DNA from: Myxococcales bacterium
Lineage (GTDB): Bacteria > Myxococcota_A > Polyangia > Haliangiales > J016
Assembly (NCBI GenBank): GCA_014238595.1
Contig: JABAAV010000006.1
Location: 10,776-32,610 of the forward strand
Length of the DNA: 21,835 bases
Direction: 5' to 3'
Below, piece after piece: positions 1 through 7,796 of the stretch (positions are counted from its first letter, which is position 1; each line of letters begins with the position of its first letter). The notes under the pieces were generated by a model that was not told where the DNA came from, did no database searches, and saw nothing but the letters and a program-made list of their open reading frames with translations. The translations under genes and the position numbers were made by a program.

Positions 1-873
1 ACGATTACATTTGAAAAATATCATGGCATTGGCAATGATTTTTTGATTTTTGATGGACGACAGCAAAATTGTCCGTCCCTTAACAACTCACAGTATGTTC
101 GTGCCATTTGTGATCGTCGCTTAGGTGTCGGTGCTGATGGCATTTTGTCGATTTTACCACCACACACCAATCATGCCATTGCCTCTATGAAGATCAGCAA
201 TGCTGATGGAACTGTTGTTGAAGCATGCGGCAATGGTATCCGATGTGTTGCTCATTATTTAACATCAGCTCAACGTCACAAAACGATACAGATCGATACA
301 GTCGCAGGCACTGTTGATTGCACCATTCATTATCTCAATGAATCAACAAATATCATTGATTCAATCACTGTGAATATGGGAAAACCAACGGTGTTATCTC
401 ACAACAATGCATCGTTTATTGATAAACCTGTTGTCGTCAAAGGACAAACATTTTCGATGACAGCCATTAGTATGGGTAATCCCCATGTCATTACATTCAC
501 AAAAGAAAATCCAAACGATTTGGCTCAACAATGGGGAAACCATATTGAATCACACGAACAATTTCCCAACAAAACCAATGTCGAATTCGCACGCATCATT
601 GACCATCAAACTATTGAACTTGTGGTTTACGAACGAGCCTGTGGTATCACAAAAGCTTGTGGCACTGGAGCCTGTGCTGCTGTGTTTGCTGCTGTATTAA
701 CACAGCAGATCAGTACTGATACACCCATCGTTGTTCATTTGCCTGGAGGTACTTTATCGATCACCGTTGCATCTGATCACAGTGCCATCTTCATGCAAGG
801 TACTGCAACAAGGGTTTATACCGTTGCCATCAATCTCGACACATTGATGGCATCGTGGAAAACAAAAAATTAA
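1..873 (+). CDS. dapF: Diaminopimelate epimerase, 5' end cut by the window
   Basis: Converts LL- to meso-diaminopimelate in the cytoplasm, for lysine and peptidoglycan synthesis. The frame is open from base 1 and reads TITFEKYHGIGNDFLIFDG, the classic N-terminal K-x-HGxGNDF signature, so the gene starts just left of the window; position 43 is an internal TTG, not the start. Both cysteine motifs of the cofactor-free racemase site are present: EACGNGIRC in the first half and ACGTGACAA near the C-terminus. About 290 residues are visible, close to the usual full length of 270-290, so only a few codons are missing. It converges on ruvB with only 17 bp between the stop codons and no clear hairpin terminator. 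Confidence 0.96.
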   Translation, partial: TITFEKYHGIGNDFLIFDGRQQNCPSLNNSQYVRAICDRRLGVGADGILSILPPHTNHAIASMKISNADGTVVEACGNGIRCVAHYLTSAQRHKTIQIDTVAGTVDCTIHYLNESTNIIDSITVNMGKPTVLSHNNASFIDKPVVVKGQTFSMTAISMGNPHVITFTKENPNDLAQQWGNHIESHEQFPNKTNVEFARIIDHQTIELVVYERACGITKACGTGACAAVFAAVLTQQISTDTPIVVHLPGGTLSITVASDHSAIFMQGTATRVYTVAINLDTLMASWKTKN

Positions 874-890
874 TATCACATTAATGGAGT

Positions 891-1916
891 CTATTTGAGT
901 CCTAAATGCAATAATGTTTTGTCCAAAGCCACTCTTCCTCGTGCTGTCCTTGCAATAAACCCTTGTTGTAATAAAAAAGGCTCAACAACATCTTCGATAG
1001 TTCCTCTATCTTCACTCAAAGCAGCGACCATCGTTTCAACACCAACAGGTCCTCCTTGAAATTGTTCTGCAAGAATCGTTAAATATCGACGATCCAACAG
1101 ATCCAAGCCAACATGATCAATGCCTAATCGATCCAAGGCCTTAGCGGCAATTGTTTTTGAGACAAGACCTTCATTGTCAACATCAGCAAAATCACGCACA
1201 CGGTTTAAGAGACGATTTGAAATACGCGGTGTTCCACGAGATCGACGTGCAATTTCTTGAACACCTTCATCTTCTATTTCAAGTTTCAAAATTTGGGCTG
1301 ATCGTTTTACAATGGCGATCATATCGTGATCATTGTAATAATGAATCTGTGCATGAAACCCAAACCGATTGTACAAAGGCCCTGTCAACATCCCCACTCT
1401 TGTCGTCGCACCTATTAATGTAAATCGTGGAAGATTCATGGTAACAGCCTTAGCATAAGGACCATCACCAACAAATAAATCAAATCGAAAATCTTCCATG
1501 GCTGGATATAAGTTTTCCTCAACCACGGCAGACAAACGATGGATTTCATCAATAAAAAGGACATCGCCTTCATTGAGTGATGTCAACAAACTTGCCAAGA
1601 CGCCTTTATGATCAATCGCAGGACCACTGGTCGTATGTAGTGTTGCTTTTGCTTCTTCGGCAAGCACATGTGCCAGTGTTGTTTTTCCAAGCCCTGGAGG
1701 TCCTGCCAATAACACATGATCCAATGCTTGCTTTCGTTTTTTTGCAGCACGAACAAAAACTTTCAAGTTAGCAATCAATTCGTCTTGTCCAATATAAGAC
1801 TCAAATGAATTTGGTCGCAAGGATTGATGAAGTACCACCTCACCTTGTTGTTCTTGTGGACTTAGATCGCTGTGTTTTGCATCATCATTGCTATGATTAT
1901 TAATATGTCTTGTCAT
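891..1916 (-). CDS. ruvB: Holliday junction branch migration helicase RuvB
   Basis: AAA+ motor that drives RuvA-bound Holliday junctions during recombinational repair. The 341-aa product has Walker A AGPPGLGKT at residues 71-79, Walker B LFIDEIHRL at about 120-128, a sensor-1 region (LIGATTRVGMLTGPLYNRFG) and a C-terminal winged helix ending in TARGRVA. Length is normal for the family. The first 25 or so residues are a poorly conserved polar extension. It is the last gene of the yggS-yebC-ruvCAB run; its ATG lies 2 bp after the ruvA stop codon, so translation is probably coupled. There is no visible terminator before the convergent dapF end. Confidence 0.98.
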   Translation of the reverse strand: MTRHINNHSNDDAKHSDLSPQEQQGEVVLHQSLRPNSFESYIGQDELIANLKVFVRAAKKRKQALDHVLLAGPPGLGKTTLAHVLAEEAKATLHTTSGPAIDHKGVLASLLTSLNEGDVLFIDEIHRLSAVVEENLYPAMEDFRFDLFVGDGPYAKAVTMNLPRFTLIGATTRVGMLTGPLYNRFGFHAQIHYYNDHDMIAIVKRSAQILKLEIEDEGVQEIARRSRGTPRISNRLLNRVRDFADVDNEGLVSKTIAAKALDRLGIDHVGLDLLDRRYLTILAEQFQGGPVGVETMVAALSEDRGTIEDVVEPFLLQQGFIARTARGRVALDKTLLHLGLK

Positions 1917-1918
1917 GA

Positions 1919-2512
1919 TTATCTACGTTGTTCTGAATGTGTTTTCTTCAAAATAGAACGAACCAAAGATTCTACTGTTGCATCAACATCAATATCCAAT
2001 TCAGACACCATAGCCGATGCTTCTTGCTCTTTCCATCCAAGATTTTTAAGTGCACTGATCACATCAATAACAATTGATGGCTTAGTTTTCATATCATTAG
2101 CGACAACGAAATCACAACATTTTTCATGAAGCTCCAATGCAATGCGTTCCGCTGTTTTTTTGCCCACTTTTTTAATAGATGTTAATGCCGTAATATCTTT
2201 GTTAGCAATGGCCTCAGCTAAATCAGTCACAGATAAACCACAGAGAATCGTCATAGCCATTGAAGGACCTACGCTTTTCACTGTAATTAACAAATCAAAT
2301 AATCTCCGTTCCACAAGTGACACAAAACCATAAAGAGAAATTTGACTCTCTTGCATCTGTGTTCGGATATGAAGAGATACAGAGCTTCCATCCAATGGCA
2401 TGGCGTTTAAACTCGCATTGGAAACAGTCACAGCATAACCAACACCATTGCATTCAATCACAACCGCGCCGCATTCTTGTTGTATCAGTGTTCCTTTTAA
2501 ATATGCAATCAT
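1919..2512 (-). CDS. ruvA: Holliday junction DNA-binding protein RuvA
   Basis: Tetrameric junction-binding subunit that loads RuvB. The 197-aa product begins MIAYLKGTL, the usual RuvA start (OB-fold domain I). Two helix-hairpin-helix motifs follow: VKSVGPSMAMTIL and IKKVGKKTAERIALEL at about residues 78-133. The C-terminal domain III (about 150-197) carries the short ALKNLGWKEQEA segment that contacts RuvB. The start overlaps the ruvC stop as ATGA, and ruvB follows after 2 bp, consistent with stoichiometric co-translation of the RuvABC resolvasome. Confidence 0.97.
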   Translation of the reverse strand: MIAYLKGTLIQQECGAVVIECNGVGYAVTVSNASLNAMPLDGSSVSLHIRTQMQESQISLYGFVSLVERRLFDLLITVKSVGPSMAMTILCGLSVTDLAEAIANKDITALTSIKKVGKKTAERIALELHEKCCDFVVANDMKTKPSIVIDVISALKNLGWKEQEASAMVSELDIDVDATVESLVRSILKKTHSEQRR

Positions 2513-2997
2513 AATGCTTTCAGAGAATGGGCATGTGTAATGGCTACAGCTAATGCATCTGTTTCATCAAAAAAAAGAACTTTTTTTAATGTCACAAGAC
2601 GCTGCACCATAGCAGAAACCTGCTCTTTACTTGCCCGTCCATTGCCTGTAATTGTTTTTTTGACTAGTGCGGGCGGATATGAATGAACATCAATCCCCGC
2701 ATGCCCTGCAACAGCCAAAACAACACCTCGTGCCTGTGCAAGATACAGTGCTGATTTGATGTTTTTGTTGACAAAAATATCTTCTACAGCCATGGCAATG
2801 GGTGAAAATTCATCAATGACTTCATTGAGTTCTTTGGCAATCGCAGATAATCGCAGTGAAAGCGGCTCGGTTGAATCACATTCAAATATGCCACTTTCAA
2901 GGCATTTATAATCACCCTGTTGATCAATGTCGAGAACACCATAACCACACACAAGACTGCCTGGATCAATTCCAAGTAAAACACCTTTGGACAACAT
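2509..2997 (-). CDS. ruvC: Holliday junction resolvase RuvC
   Basis: Endonuclease of the RNase H-like superfamily that cuts Holliday junctions symmetrically. The 162-aa product keeps the acidic catalytic set: D11 in GIDPGS, E72 in AVEDIF, and D144 and D147 in FDETDALAVAITHAH. Length is typical. It starts at the ATG at 2997, about 12 bp after the yebC stop, and its TGA overlaps the ruvA ATG by 4 bp. The order yebC-ruvC-ruvA-ruvB is the common proteobacterial arrangement. Confidence 0.97.
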   Translation of the reverse strand: MLSKGVLLGIDPGSLVCGYGVLDIDQQGDYKCLESGIFECDSTEPLSLRLSAIAKELNEVIDEFSPIAMAVEDIFVNKNIKSALYLAQARGVVLAVAGHAGIDVHSYPPALVKKTITGNGRASKEQVSAMVQRLVTLKKVLFFDETDALAVAITHAHSLKAL

Positions 2998-3009
2998 TGT
3001 CTTAATCCA

Positions 3010-3741
3010 TCATTCTGATTGAGGAAGGGAAGCATTATCATACAAATTCTGAACATCTTCAAGTTCATCTAAGGCATCCAACAATCCCTGTACTAACCCC
3101 ACATGATCTTCAGAAACATCCACACGGGTATCGGACACTTTTTCTAAATCCGAATAATGGATATCGATATCTGCCTGTTCAATAATATTTTTAAGCGATA
3201 GAAAATCATTGTTTTCTGTCTCAATAATCCATGTATCTTCGTCATCATTGACCTCTTGTGCACCATGGTCAAGAACAAGATCCATTAATTGATCTTCAGA
3301 AACTTTCGATTTTTCTATAACAATTAAACCACGTTGCCGAAACATCCATGCCACCGAACCACTGCTGCCTAAGTTTCCATGATTTTTCTGAAACACATAG
3401 CGTATTTCTGCCGCTGTACGATTTCGATTGTCCGTTAAGCATTCAACCATGACGGCAACACCACCTGTTGCATAGCCTTCATAAACGACTTCTTCGAAAT
3501 CTTCACCACCACCAGCACCACTGCCTTTGTCAATCGCACGTTGTATCGAATCTTTAGGAACATTGGCCGATCGTGCTTTATCCAATGCAAGACGTAATCT
3601 TGGATTACCAGAAACATCATCGCCGCTCATACGAACAGCCACTTGAATTTCTTTAATGACTTTGGACCAAAGCTTGGAACGCTTTGCATCAATAACAGCT
3701 TTCTTCCGTTTAATTGTTGACCATTTACTGTGTCCCGACAT
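3010..3741 (-). CDS. yebC: YebC/TACO1-family regulator
   Basis: Cytoplasmic YebC/PmpR/TACO1 family protein. Members act as transcriptional regulators or as translation factors that relieve ribosome stalling on proline stretches; which applies here cannot be told from sequence. The 243-aa product begins MSGHSKWSTIKRKKAVIDAK, the family hallmark, and contains the internal GSGGEDFEEVVYEGYA-type loop (here GAGGGEDFEEVVYEGYATGG) and the TDNRNRTAAEIR motif. Length is normal. It sits directly upstream of ruvC, as in many proteobacteria, and is probably co-transcribed. An SD-like GGGAGTG lies just before the ATG. Confidence 0.96.
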   Translation of the reverse strand: MSGHSKWSTIKRKKAVIDAKRSKLWSKVIKEIQVAVRMSGDDVSGNPRLRLALDKARSANVPKDSIQRAIDKGSGAGGGEDFEEVVYEGYATGGVAVMVECLTDNRNRTAAEIRYVFQKNHGNLGSSGSVAWMFRQRGLIVIEKSKVSEDQLMDLVLDHGAQEVNDDEDTWIIETENNDFLSLKNIIEQADIDIHYSDLEKVSDTRVDVSEDHVGLVQGLLDALDELEDVQNLYDNASLPQSE

Positions 3742-3766
3742 ATGTCACTCCCTACGAATTAATCGC

Positions 3767-4441
3767 TTACGCTCTTGCACCAAAAATTGAAGTTCCAACA
3801 CGAATCAACGTAGCTCCTTCTTCAACAGCCACTTCAAAATCATGACTCGTTCCCATAGAAAGTTCTGTCAAAGAAGGGTGAATAGACATCAGTCTATCCC
3901 GTAACATTCCTAATCGGCAAAAATATTTCCGATTGTATTCTGCATTGTTAGCCAAAGGGGGCATCCCCATCAATCCTTTGCATTTGACACCTTGTAACTC
4001 ATTGATTTCATTTAACAATCTATCTGCGTCATCTATGGCAATGCCTGTTTTACTCACCTCATCCGCGAGATTAATAGCCAATAATATATCTTGAACCACA
4101 CCTCGTTTCACAGCTTCTTTATCAATGGCTTTTGCCAATGTCACAGAGTCTACTGCATGAATCAATGTCACGTTACCAACAATCCGAGAAACTTTGTTGC
4201 GTTGCAATTTCCCAATAAAATGCCAACACACCGCAGAGTTTGTCATAGCATCACGTTTTAACGACAACTCTTGTGCATAATTTTCGCCAAAATGGATCTG
4301 GCCACAATCGATCGCAGCTTTTATGGCAACTATCGATTGCTTTTTACTCACAGCAACTAAACATACATCTTTAGATGAACGTCCAACATGTTGTGCGGCA
4401 TCCACAATGCGTTTCTCGACCGCTTCGATATTTAAAGCCAT
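3767..4441 (-). CDS. yggS: PLP homeostasis protein, YggS/PLPBP family
   Basis: Alanine-racemase-fold protein that binds pyridoxal phosphate and buffers vitamin B6 and amino-acid metabolism, without known catalytic activity. The PLP lysine lies in LVAVSKKQS (K33 from the chosen start), and the family motifs HFIGKLQRNK and the C-terminal LSMGTSHDFEVAVEEGATLIRVG (phosphate-binding region) are present. I choose the ATG at 4441 (MALNIEAVEKRI) because AAGGA lies 8 nt before it and the N-terminus then matches the family; in-frame ATGs at 4450 and 4459 are alternatives. It is first in the minus-strand ruv run and divergent from the oxidoreductase cassette. Confidence 0.94.
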   Translation of the reverse strand: MALNIEAVEKRIVDAAQHVGRSSKDVCLVAVSKKQSIVAIKAAIDCGQIHFGENYAQELSLKRDAMTNSAVCWHFIGKLQRNKVSRIVGNVTLIHAVDSVTLAKAIDKEAVKRGVVQDILLAINLADEVSKTGIAIDDADRLLNEINELQGVKCKGLMGMPPLANNAEYNRKYFCRLGMLRDRLMSIHPSLTELSMGTSHDFEVAVEEGATLIRVGTSIFGARA

Positions 4442-4513
4442 ATTTTCCATCCTTACCATACAAACAGAATCGAACTAGAAAGTCCAAAAGATCATCAAAT
4501 GTAATCGACAAAA

Positions 4514-4539
4514 ATAGCAAGCCAAGGCAGGCTTGCTAT
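4514..4539. promoter_or_regulatory. Perfect stem-loop touching the start codon of the oxidoreductase cassette
   Basis: ATAGCAAGCC at 4514-4523 and GGCTTGCTAT at 4530-4539 form a perfect 10-bp stem with loop AAGGCA. The downstream arm ends at 4539 and the ATG of the cassette begins at 4540. On the plus-strand mRNA the only SD-like bases (AAGG) are in the loop. Read on the minus strand, the hairpin is followed by a short T run, so it could also act as a terminator or attenuator for transcripts heading toward yggS. Which role is real is not decidable here. Confidence 0.55.
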
Positions 4540-5841
4540 ATGAATCGACTCTCTACGACTCATATTTCTCGTGGTGAACCTCTAACGATCTATTGTGATG
4601 GGATCCCTTTAAGAGCGTACAAAGGAGAATCGATTGCAGCGGCTCTTTACGCCAACAATATTCGCCTGATTTCTCGATCATCAAAATATCACAGACCACG
4701 CGGAGCATTTTGTTTTGAAGGACATTGTGGCTCCTGCTTAATGCATGTCAATGATGTCCCCAACACAAAAGCATGTATGCAGTCATGCGATGATGGTATG
4801 ATCATTGAAACACAAAACAAATTTCCTACAATAAATGTGGATATTTTCGAAAGCATCGATGTTTTGTTTCATCGTGGACTCAATCACCATCGTTTCATGA
4901 CACAAACAAAACTGTTTACTGACATCACACATAAAATTGCCGTCAAGCTATGCGGATTAGGCGTTTTACCTGACACATCGTTACAAGAAAAAATATCAGT
5001 CGTATCGCATAGTCCCGATATTTTAATCGTTGGTGGTGGTCCGGCAGGATTATCCGCAGCCACTGCAGCAGCAACAACCAACACTGATGTATGGTTAATC
5101 GATGAACACAAACAACTTGGAGGAAGTGCATTAACCGACCCCAAATATGGCCATGCTTGGGCACAAGAAAAAACCGTGCAACTCCTTCAAGCCAATGTAA
5201 CTCTCAAAACACAAACATCCTTGATTGGAGTTTATCCCGAAGATCATAATGGACTTTGGGTTGCTGTAGCACCAGAGTCTATTTTTGTACTCACACCAAA
5301 ACAAATTATTTATGCAACAGGTGGCTATGCTGTCAATCGTCTTTTTCCCAATAACGATCGTCCCGGAATCATGTCAGCACGCGCCATTGGACGCTTGTTT
5401 GTTTCTCATCAAATTAGTCCTGGAACAAACATTGTTCTTGTGGGCAATGATCCGTTTGTCATTCGATTAAAAACAGCATTAGAAAAAAAGAATCATCGTG
5501 TTACCTTGATTGATGATACTCAACCATTTTCTGTCATAGGTCACAATCACATCCAAGCCATTGTCCTTGAAGGCGACACAAACAAAACCCTCCCATGTGA
5601 TGTGCTTGGAATTTGGCTTCCACCATCACCTGCTTCAGAATATGCACGAGAACAAGGGTGTCAAATTGACTGTAATTCAGCACAAGGAGGTTACTGTATT
5701 ACCGTGAATGAACATCAAGAAACATCTGTATCAGGAACATTTGCCTGTGGTGATGTTTGTGGACATTGCGATCCACAACTCGCCATCCAACAAGGCATTA
5801 AAGCAGGCCAAGTTTGTGCCGAACGAGTCCATCATGTTTAA
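4540..5841 (+). CDS. FAD/NAD(P)-binding oxidoreductase with N-terminal 2Fe-2S domain (sarcosine oxidase alpha / HcnA-HcnB-like)
   Basis: A 433-aa fusion of a ferredoxin-like 2Fe-2S domain with a flavin disulfide-reductase-fold domain, resembling the N-terminal part of sarcosine oxidase alpha, or HcnA joined to HcnB. Cluster ligands are C58, C63, C66 and C79 (C-x4-C-x2-C-x12-C, in AFCFEGHCGSC). The dinucleotide motif GGGPAGLSAA starts at residue 165 and a second FAD motif GTFACGDVCG is near the C-terminus. The GcvT/THF-binding half of true sarcosine oxidase alpha is absent, arguing against sarcosine-THF chemistry. Known relatives pass electrons from amine or amino-acid oxidation (glycine, proline, hydroxyproline, opines); the substrate is unknown. 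The start at 4540 (MNRLSTTHISRGEPLT) fits relatives; the frame stays open further upstream but there overlaps a hairpin and yggS. Confidence 0.86.
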   Translation: MNRLSTTHISRGEPLTIYCDGIPLRAYKGESIAAALYANNIRLISRSSKYHRPRGAFCFEGHCGSCLMHVNDVPNTKACMQSCDDGMIIETQNKFPTINVDIFESIDVLFHRGLNHHRFMTQTKLFTDITHKIAVKLCGLGVLPDTSLQEKISVVSHSPDILIVGGGPAGLSAATAAATTNTDVWLIDEHKQLGGSALTDPKYGHAWAQEKTVQLLQANVTLKTQTSLIGVYPEDHNGLWVAVAPESIFVLTPKQIIYATGGYAVNRLFPNNDRPGIMSARAIGRLFVSHQISPGTNIVLVGNDPFVIRLKTALEKKNHRVTLIDDTQPFSVIGHNHIQAIVLEGDTNKTLPCDVLGIWLPPSPASEYAREQGCQIDCNSAQGGYCITVNEHQETSVSGTFACGDVCGHCDPQLAIQQGIKAGQVCAERVHHV

Positions 5842-6121
5842 TAAAAAAACACTCGTTTGCCGTTGTGAAGATGTCACATTGAGCGACATACAAAAAGCCT
5901 ACACCGAAGGCTATCAGTCCATTGAAGATATCAAACGCTATACCGGACTGGGAACAGGTCCTTGTCAAGGCAAAGAATGTCTAGCCATGCTGACAAGAGA
6001 ATTGAAACACACCTATAATAATGAATCTCATTTATTAATACCTTTTACTGCAAGACCACCTGTATCACCAACGCCAATTGCACATCTTGCAGCAGCCTAT
6101 CTCGACAACAAAAAAACATAA
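5834..6121 (+). CDS. Small BFD-like [2Fe-2S] protein, subunit of the oxidoreductase
   Basis: A 95-aa protein beginning MFNKKTLVCRCEDVT. It has the BFD/NirB-type [2Fe-2S] ligand set C9-x-C11 and C44-x4-C49 (CRCED and GPCQGKEC), with the usual helical spacing between. Its tail TARPPVSPTPI is typical of the small subunit or domain in amino-acid dehydrogenase complexes. In HcnB or sarcosine oxidase alpha this domain is fused to the FAD subunit; here it is a separate gene overlapping it by 8 bp in another frame. Probably carries electrons between the flavins of the two large subunits. The frame runs open upstream to 5708, but that stretch lies inside the preceding gene; the ATG at 5834 puts the conserved cysteines in their normal N-terminal place. 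Confidence 0.85.
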   Translation: MFNKKTLVCRCEDVTLSDIQKAYTEGYQSIEDIKRYTGLGTGPCQGKECLAMLTRELKHTYNNESHLLIPFTARPPVSPTPIAHLAAAYLDNKKT

Positions 6122-6125
6122 CATC

Positions 6126-7298
6126 ATGTCTTCAACGACCAATACTATAATACCTGATAACACAGAAATTCTTATCATTGGTGGAGGCATTATGGGGTTG
6201 TCCATCGCCTATCAACTTTGTCTCCGCGGACTGACCGATATTGTTATTCTTGAACGAAGCTATCTCACATCCGGTGCATCGGGACGAAACGGTGGCGGTG
6301 TTCGTCAACAATGGTCCACAGAAAACAACATCCGTCTGATGCAAGAATCCGTGGAATTATTTCGAAATTTTGCCACAGAATTCAAACTAAACACATGGTT
6401 TCGTCAAGATGGATATCTTTTTCTGGCACGTGATAAAAAAACGATCGGTCAACTAGAAAAAAATATCAGAACGCAAAATCAATTCGGTGTTCCAACAACA
6501 ATGCTATCACCAGAACAAGTCTGTGAGATGATTCCTGAACTTGATGGAACAGATGTTATTGCTGCTGCCTATAACCCTACCGATGGTGTGTTGTTTCCGT
6601 GGCCTTTTATATGGGGATACAAAGAACAAATTCTCAACATGGGAGGCAAAATATATACCTTCAATGAAGTGGTTGATATTGATGTGGTTCCCAATGGATT
6701 TGTCACACATACGCCCAAAGGTTCCATCAAAAGCAAGCGTATTATCAATGCTGCTGGCGCATGGTCACCCAATATCGCTTCGATGATAGACATTGATTTA
6801 CCAACGACATTTGTTCGTCATGAGATTTGCTCTTCTGAACCGCTTAAACATTTTCTCACACCAATGGTATCAGATTTATCGACAGGACTTTATTTTAGTC
6901 AATCGATGCGCGGTGAAATTGTTGGCGGTGTTTCGGTCAAAGGACAACCATCTTCAGATTCAATGCAATCGACTTTTGCATTTCTTACAACATATGCATT
7001 TCATTTAAGTAAAATCATTCCCCTGCTCAACTCAGTAAAAATATTACGCCAATGGGCAGGACCTTATGATATCAGCCCTGATGGTAATCCCATTTTAGGT
7101 GCACCAAAACATATTCCAGAATTTTACTTCTGTTCAGGATTTGTCGGTCATGGTTTTATGATGGCACCTATCATTGGTGTCTATTATGCCGACTGGCTTG
7201 CAAACGGAATGATGCACCCTATTTTTGAGCAATATGCCCTAGATCGATTTAACAAAAAAAACATACCGCTTGAGAAAGAAACGCTCATTATTGGTTAA
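6126..7298 (+). CDS. FAD-dependent DAO-family dehydrogenase (sarcosine oxidase beta / HcnC-like)
   Basis: Catalytic flavin subunit of the amine/amino-acid oxidising cassette, 390 aa. It has the Rossmann FAD motif IIGGGIMGLSIAYQL (GxGxxG at residues 19-24), the DAO-family block SGRNGGGVRQQW that usually surrounds the flavin, and a C-terminal block RQWAGPYDISPDGNPILG plus FVGHGFMMAPIIG that closes the FAD site. This pattern is closest to sarcosine oxidase beta, HcnC and related dye-linked D-/L-amino-acid dehydrogenases. I cannot fix the substrate. The start at 6126 lies 4 bp after the BFD gene stop; an earlier in-frame ATG at 6078 would overlap that gene. It ends 15 bp from the convergent lipoprotein gene. 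Confidence 0.87.
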   Translation: MSSTTNTIIPDNTEILIIGGGIMGLSIAYQLCLRGLTDIVILERSYLTSGASGRNGGGVRQQWSTENNIRLMQESVELFRNFATEFKLNTWFRQDGYLFLARDKKTIGQLEKNIRTQNQFGVPTTMLSPEQVCEMIPELDGTDVIAAAYNPTDGVLFPWPFIWGYKEQILNMGGKIYTFNEVVDIDVVPNGFVTHTPKGSIKSKRIINAAGAWSPNIASMIDIDLPTTFVRHEICSSEPLKHFLTPMVSDLSTGLYFSQSMRGEIVGGVSVKGQPSSDSMQSTFAFLTTYAFHLSKIIPLLNSVKILRQWAGPYDISPDGNPILGAPKHIPEFYFCSGFVGHGFMMAPIIGVYYADWLANGMMHPIFEQYALDRFNKKNIPLEKETLIIG

Positions 7299-7313
7299 AC
7301 CAACAATCAATCA

Positions 7314-7796
7314 TTACATTCCACTAATAATTTTCCATTCGTAACCGACATATTCAAGAACAATTTGATTGTTGTCACGCATATTTTTGCGAAACGTATC
7401 ACCATTAACGTCTTTGATTGTAAAACTCGCATCGATCAACACATCAACGAGTACTCGATTTTCCATATGACGAATATTTAAATATTTGAGCGAATAACGA
7501 ATTGATTCGGCCGAATTCATTCGCTTTGCTAAAACATCTTTTAATCCTTCATACCCATAATCATCACTCTTCACAGCTGTTCCAGCATCTTCCACATATG
7601 ATGTTGATGCCATTTGCAACAATGCCACCGTATCTTTTTGTTCCATCGCATTACGATATGATTCCAAAAAGACAATGATCTCTTTATTTTTTTTATTGTC
7701 GATGATTTTCGTTCCTGCCATATATTGAACATTCGCCCCACAGGCATTGATCACTAAAAAAACCAATACTATAGAAACAACCCTTATTATCCTCAT
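7314..7796 (-). CDS. Small lipoprotein with NTF2-like look, paired with sigma factor
   Basis: A 160-aa predicted lipoprotein: positive N-terminus, hydrophobic stretch VVSIVLVFLVI and lipobox INAC with lipidated C19. The mature part reads as an alpha-beta domain (IVFLESYRNAMEQKDTVALLQMAS ... YEWKIISGM) in the style of SnoaL/NTF2-like or nuclear-transport-factor folds, which start with a helix bearing YRNAME-type residues and end in a strand with W-K-I. No catalytic residues can be named. Its ATG overlaps the TGA of the sigma factor gene by 4 bp, so the two are translationally coupled. Function unknown. Confidence 0.8.
   Translation of the reverse strand: MRIIRVVSIVLVFLVINACGANVQYMAGTKIIDNKKNKEIIVFLESYRNAMEQKDTVALLQMASTSYVEDAGTAVKSDDYGYEGLKDVLAKRMNSAESIRYSLKYLNIRHMENRVLVDVLIDASFTIKDVNGDTFRKNMRDNNQIVLEYVGYEWKIISGM

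Noticed and set aside
43..60. Start of dapF at position 43
   Set aside because: The codon there is TTG inside the conserved HGIGNDFLIFDG motif; the frame is open from base 1, so the gene simply begins outside the window.
4375..4539. A longer N-terminus for the FAD/2Fe-2S protein
   Set aside because: The extra 55 residues overlap yggS antisense and the hairpin, are Arg/Lys/Pro-rich and unlike the family, and the ATG at 4540 gives the expected N-terminus.
5708..5833. A longer N-terminus for the BFD-like protein
   Set aside because: It lies wholly inside the coding region of the preceding gene, and the cysteine motif belongs near the N-terminus.
4540..7298. Calling the cassette sarcosine oxidase or hydrogen cyanide synthase outright
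   Set aside because: The alpha-like subunit lacks the GcvT half required for tetrameric sarcosine oxidase, and HcnABC has a different fusion pattern; the substrate cannot be read from motifs.
7291..7303. Terminator at the end of the oxidoreductase cassette (TTGGTT-A-AACCAA)
   Set aside because: Six-bp AT-rich palindrome with a one-base centre and no T run; too weak to form a terminator.
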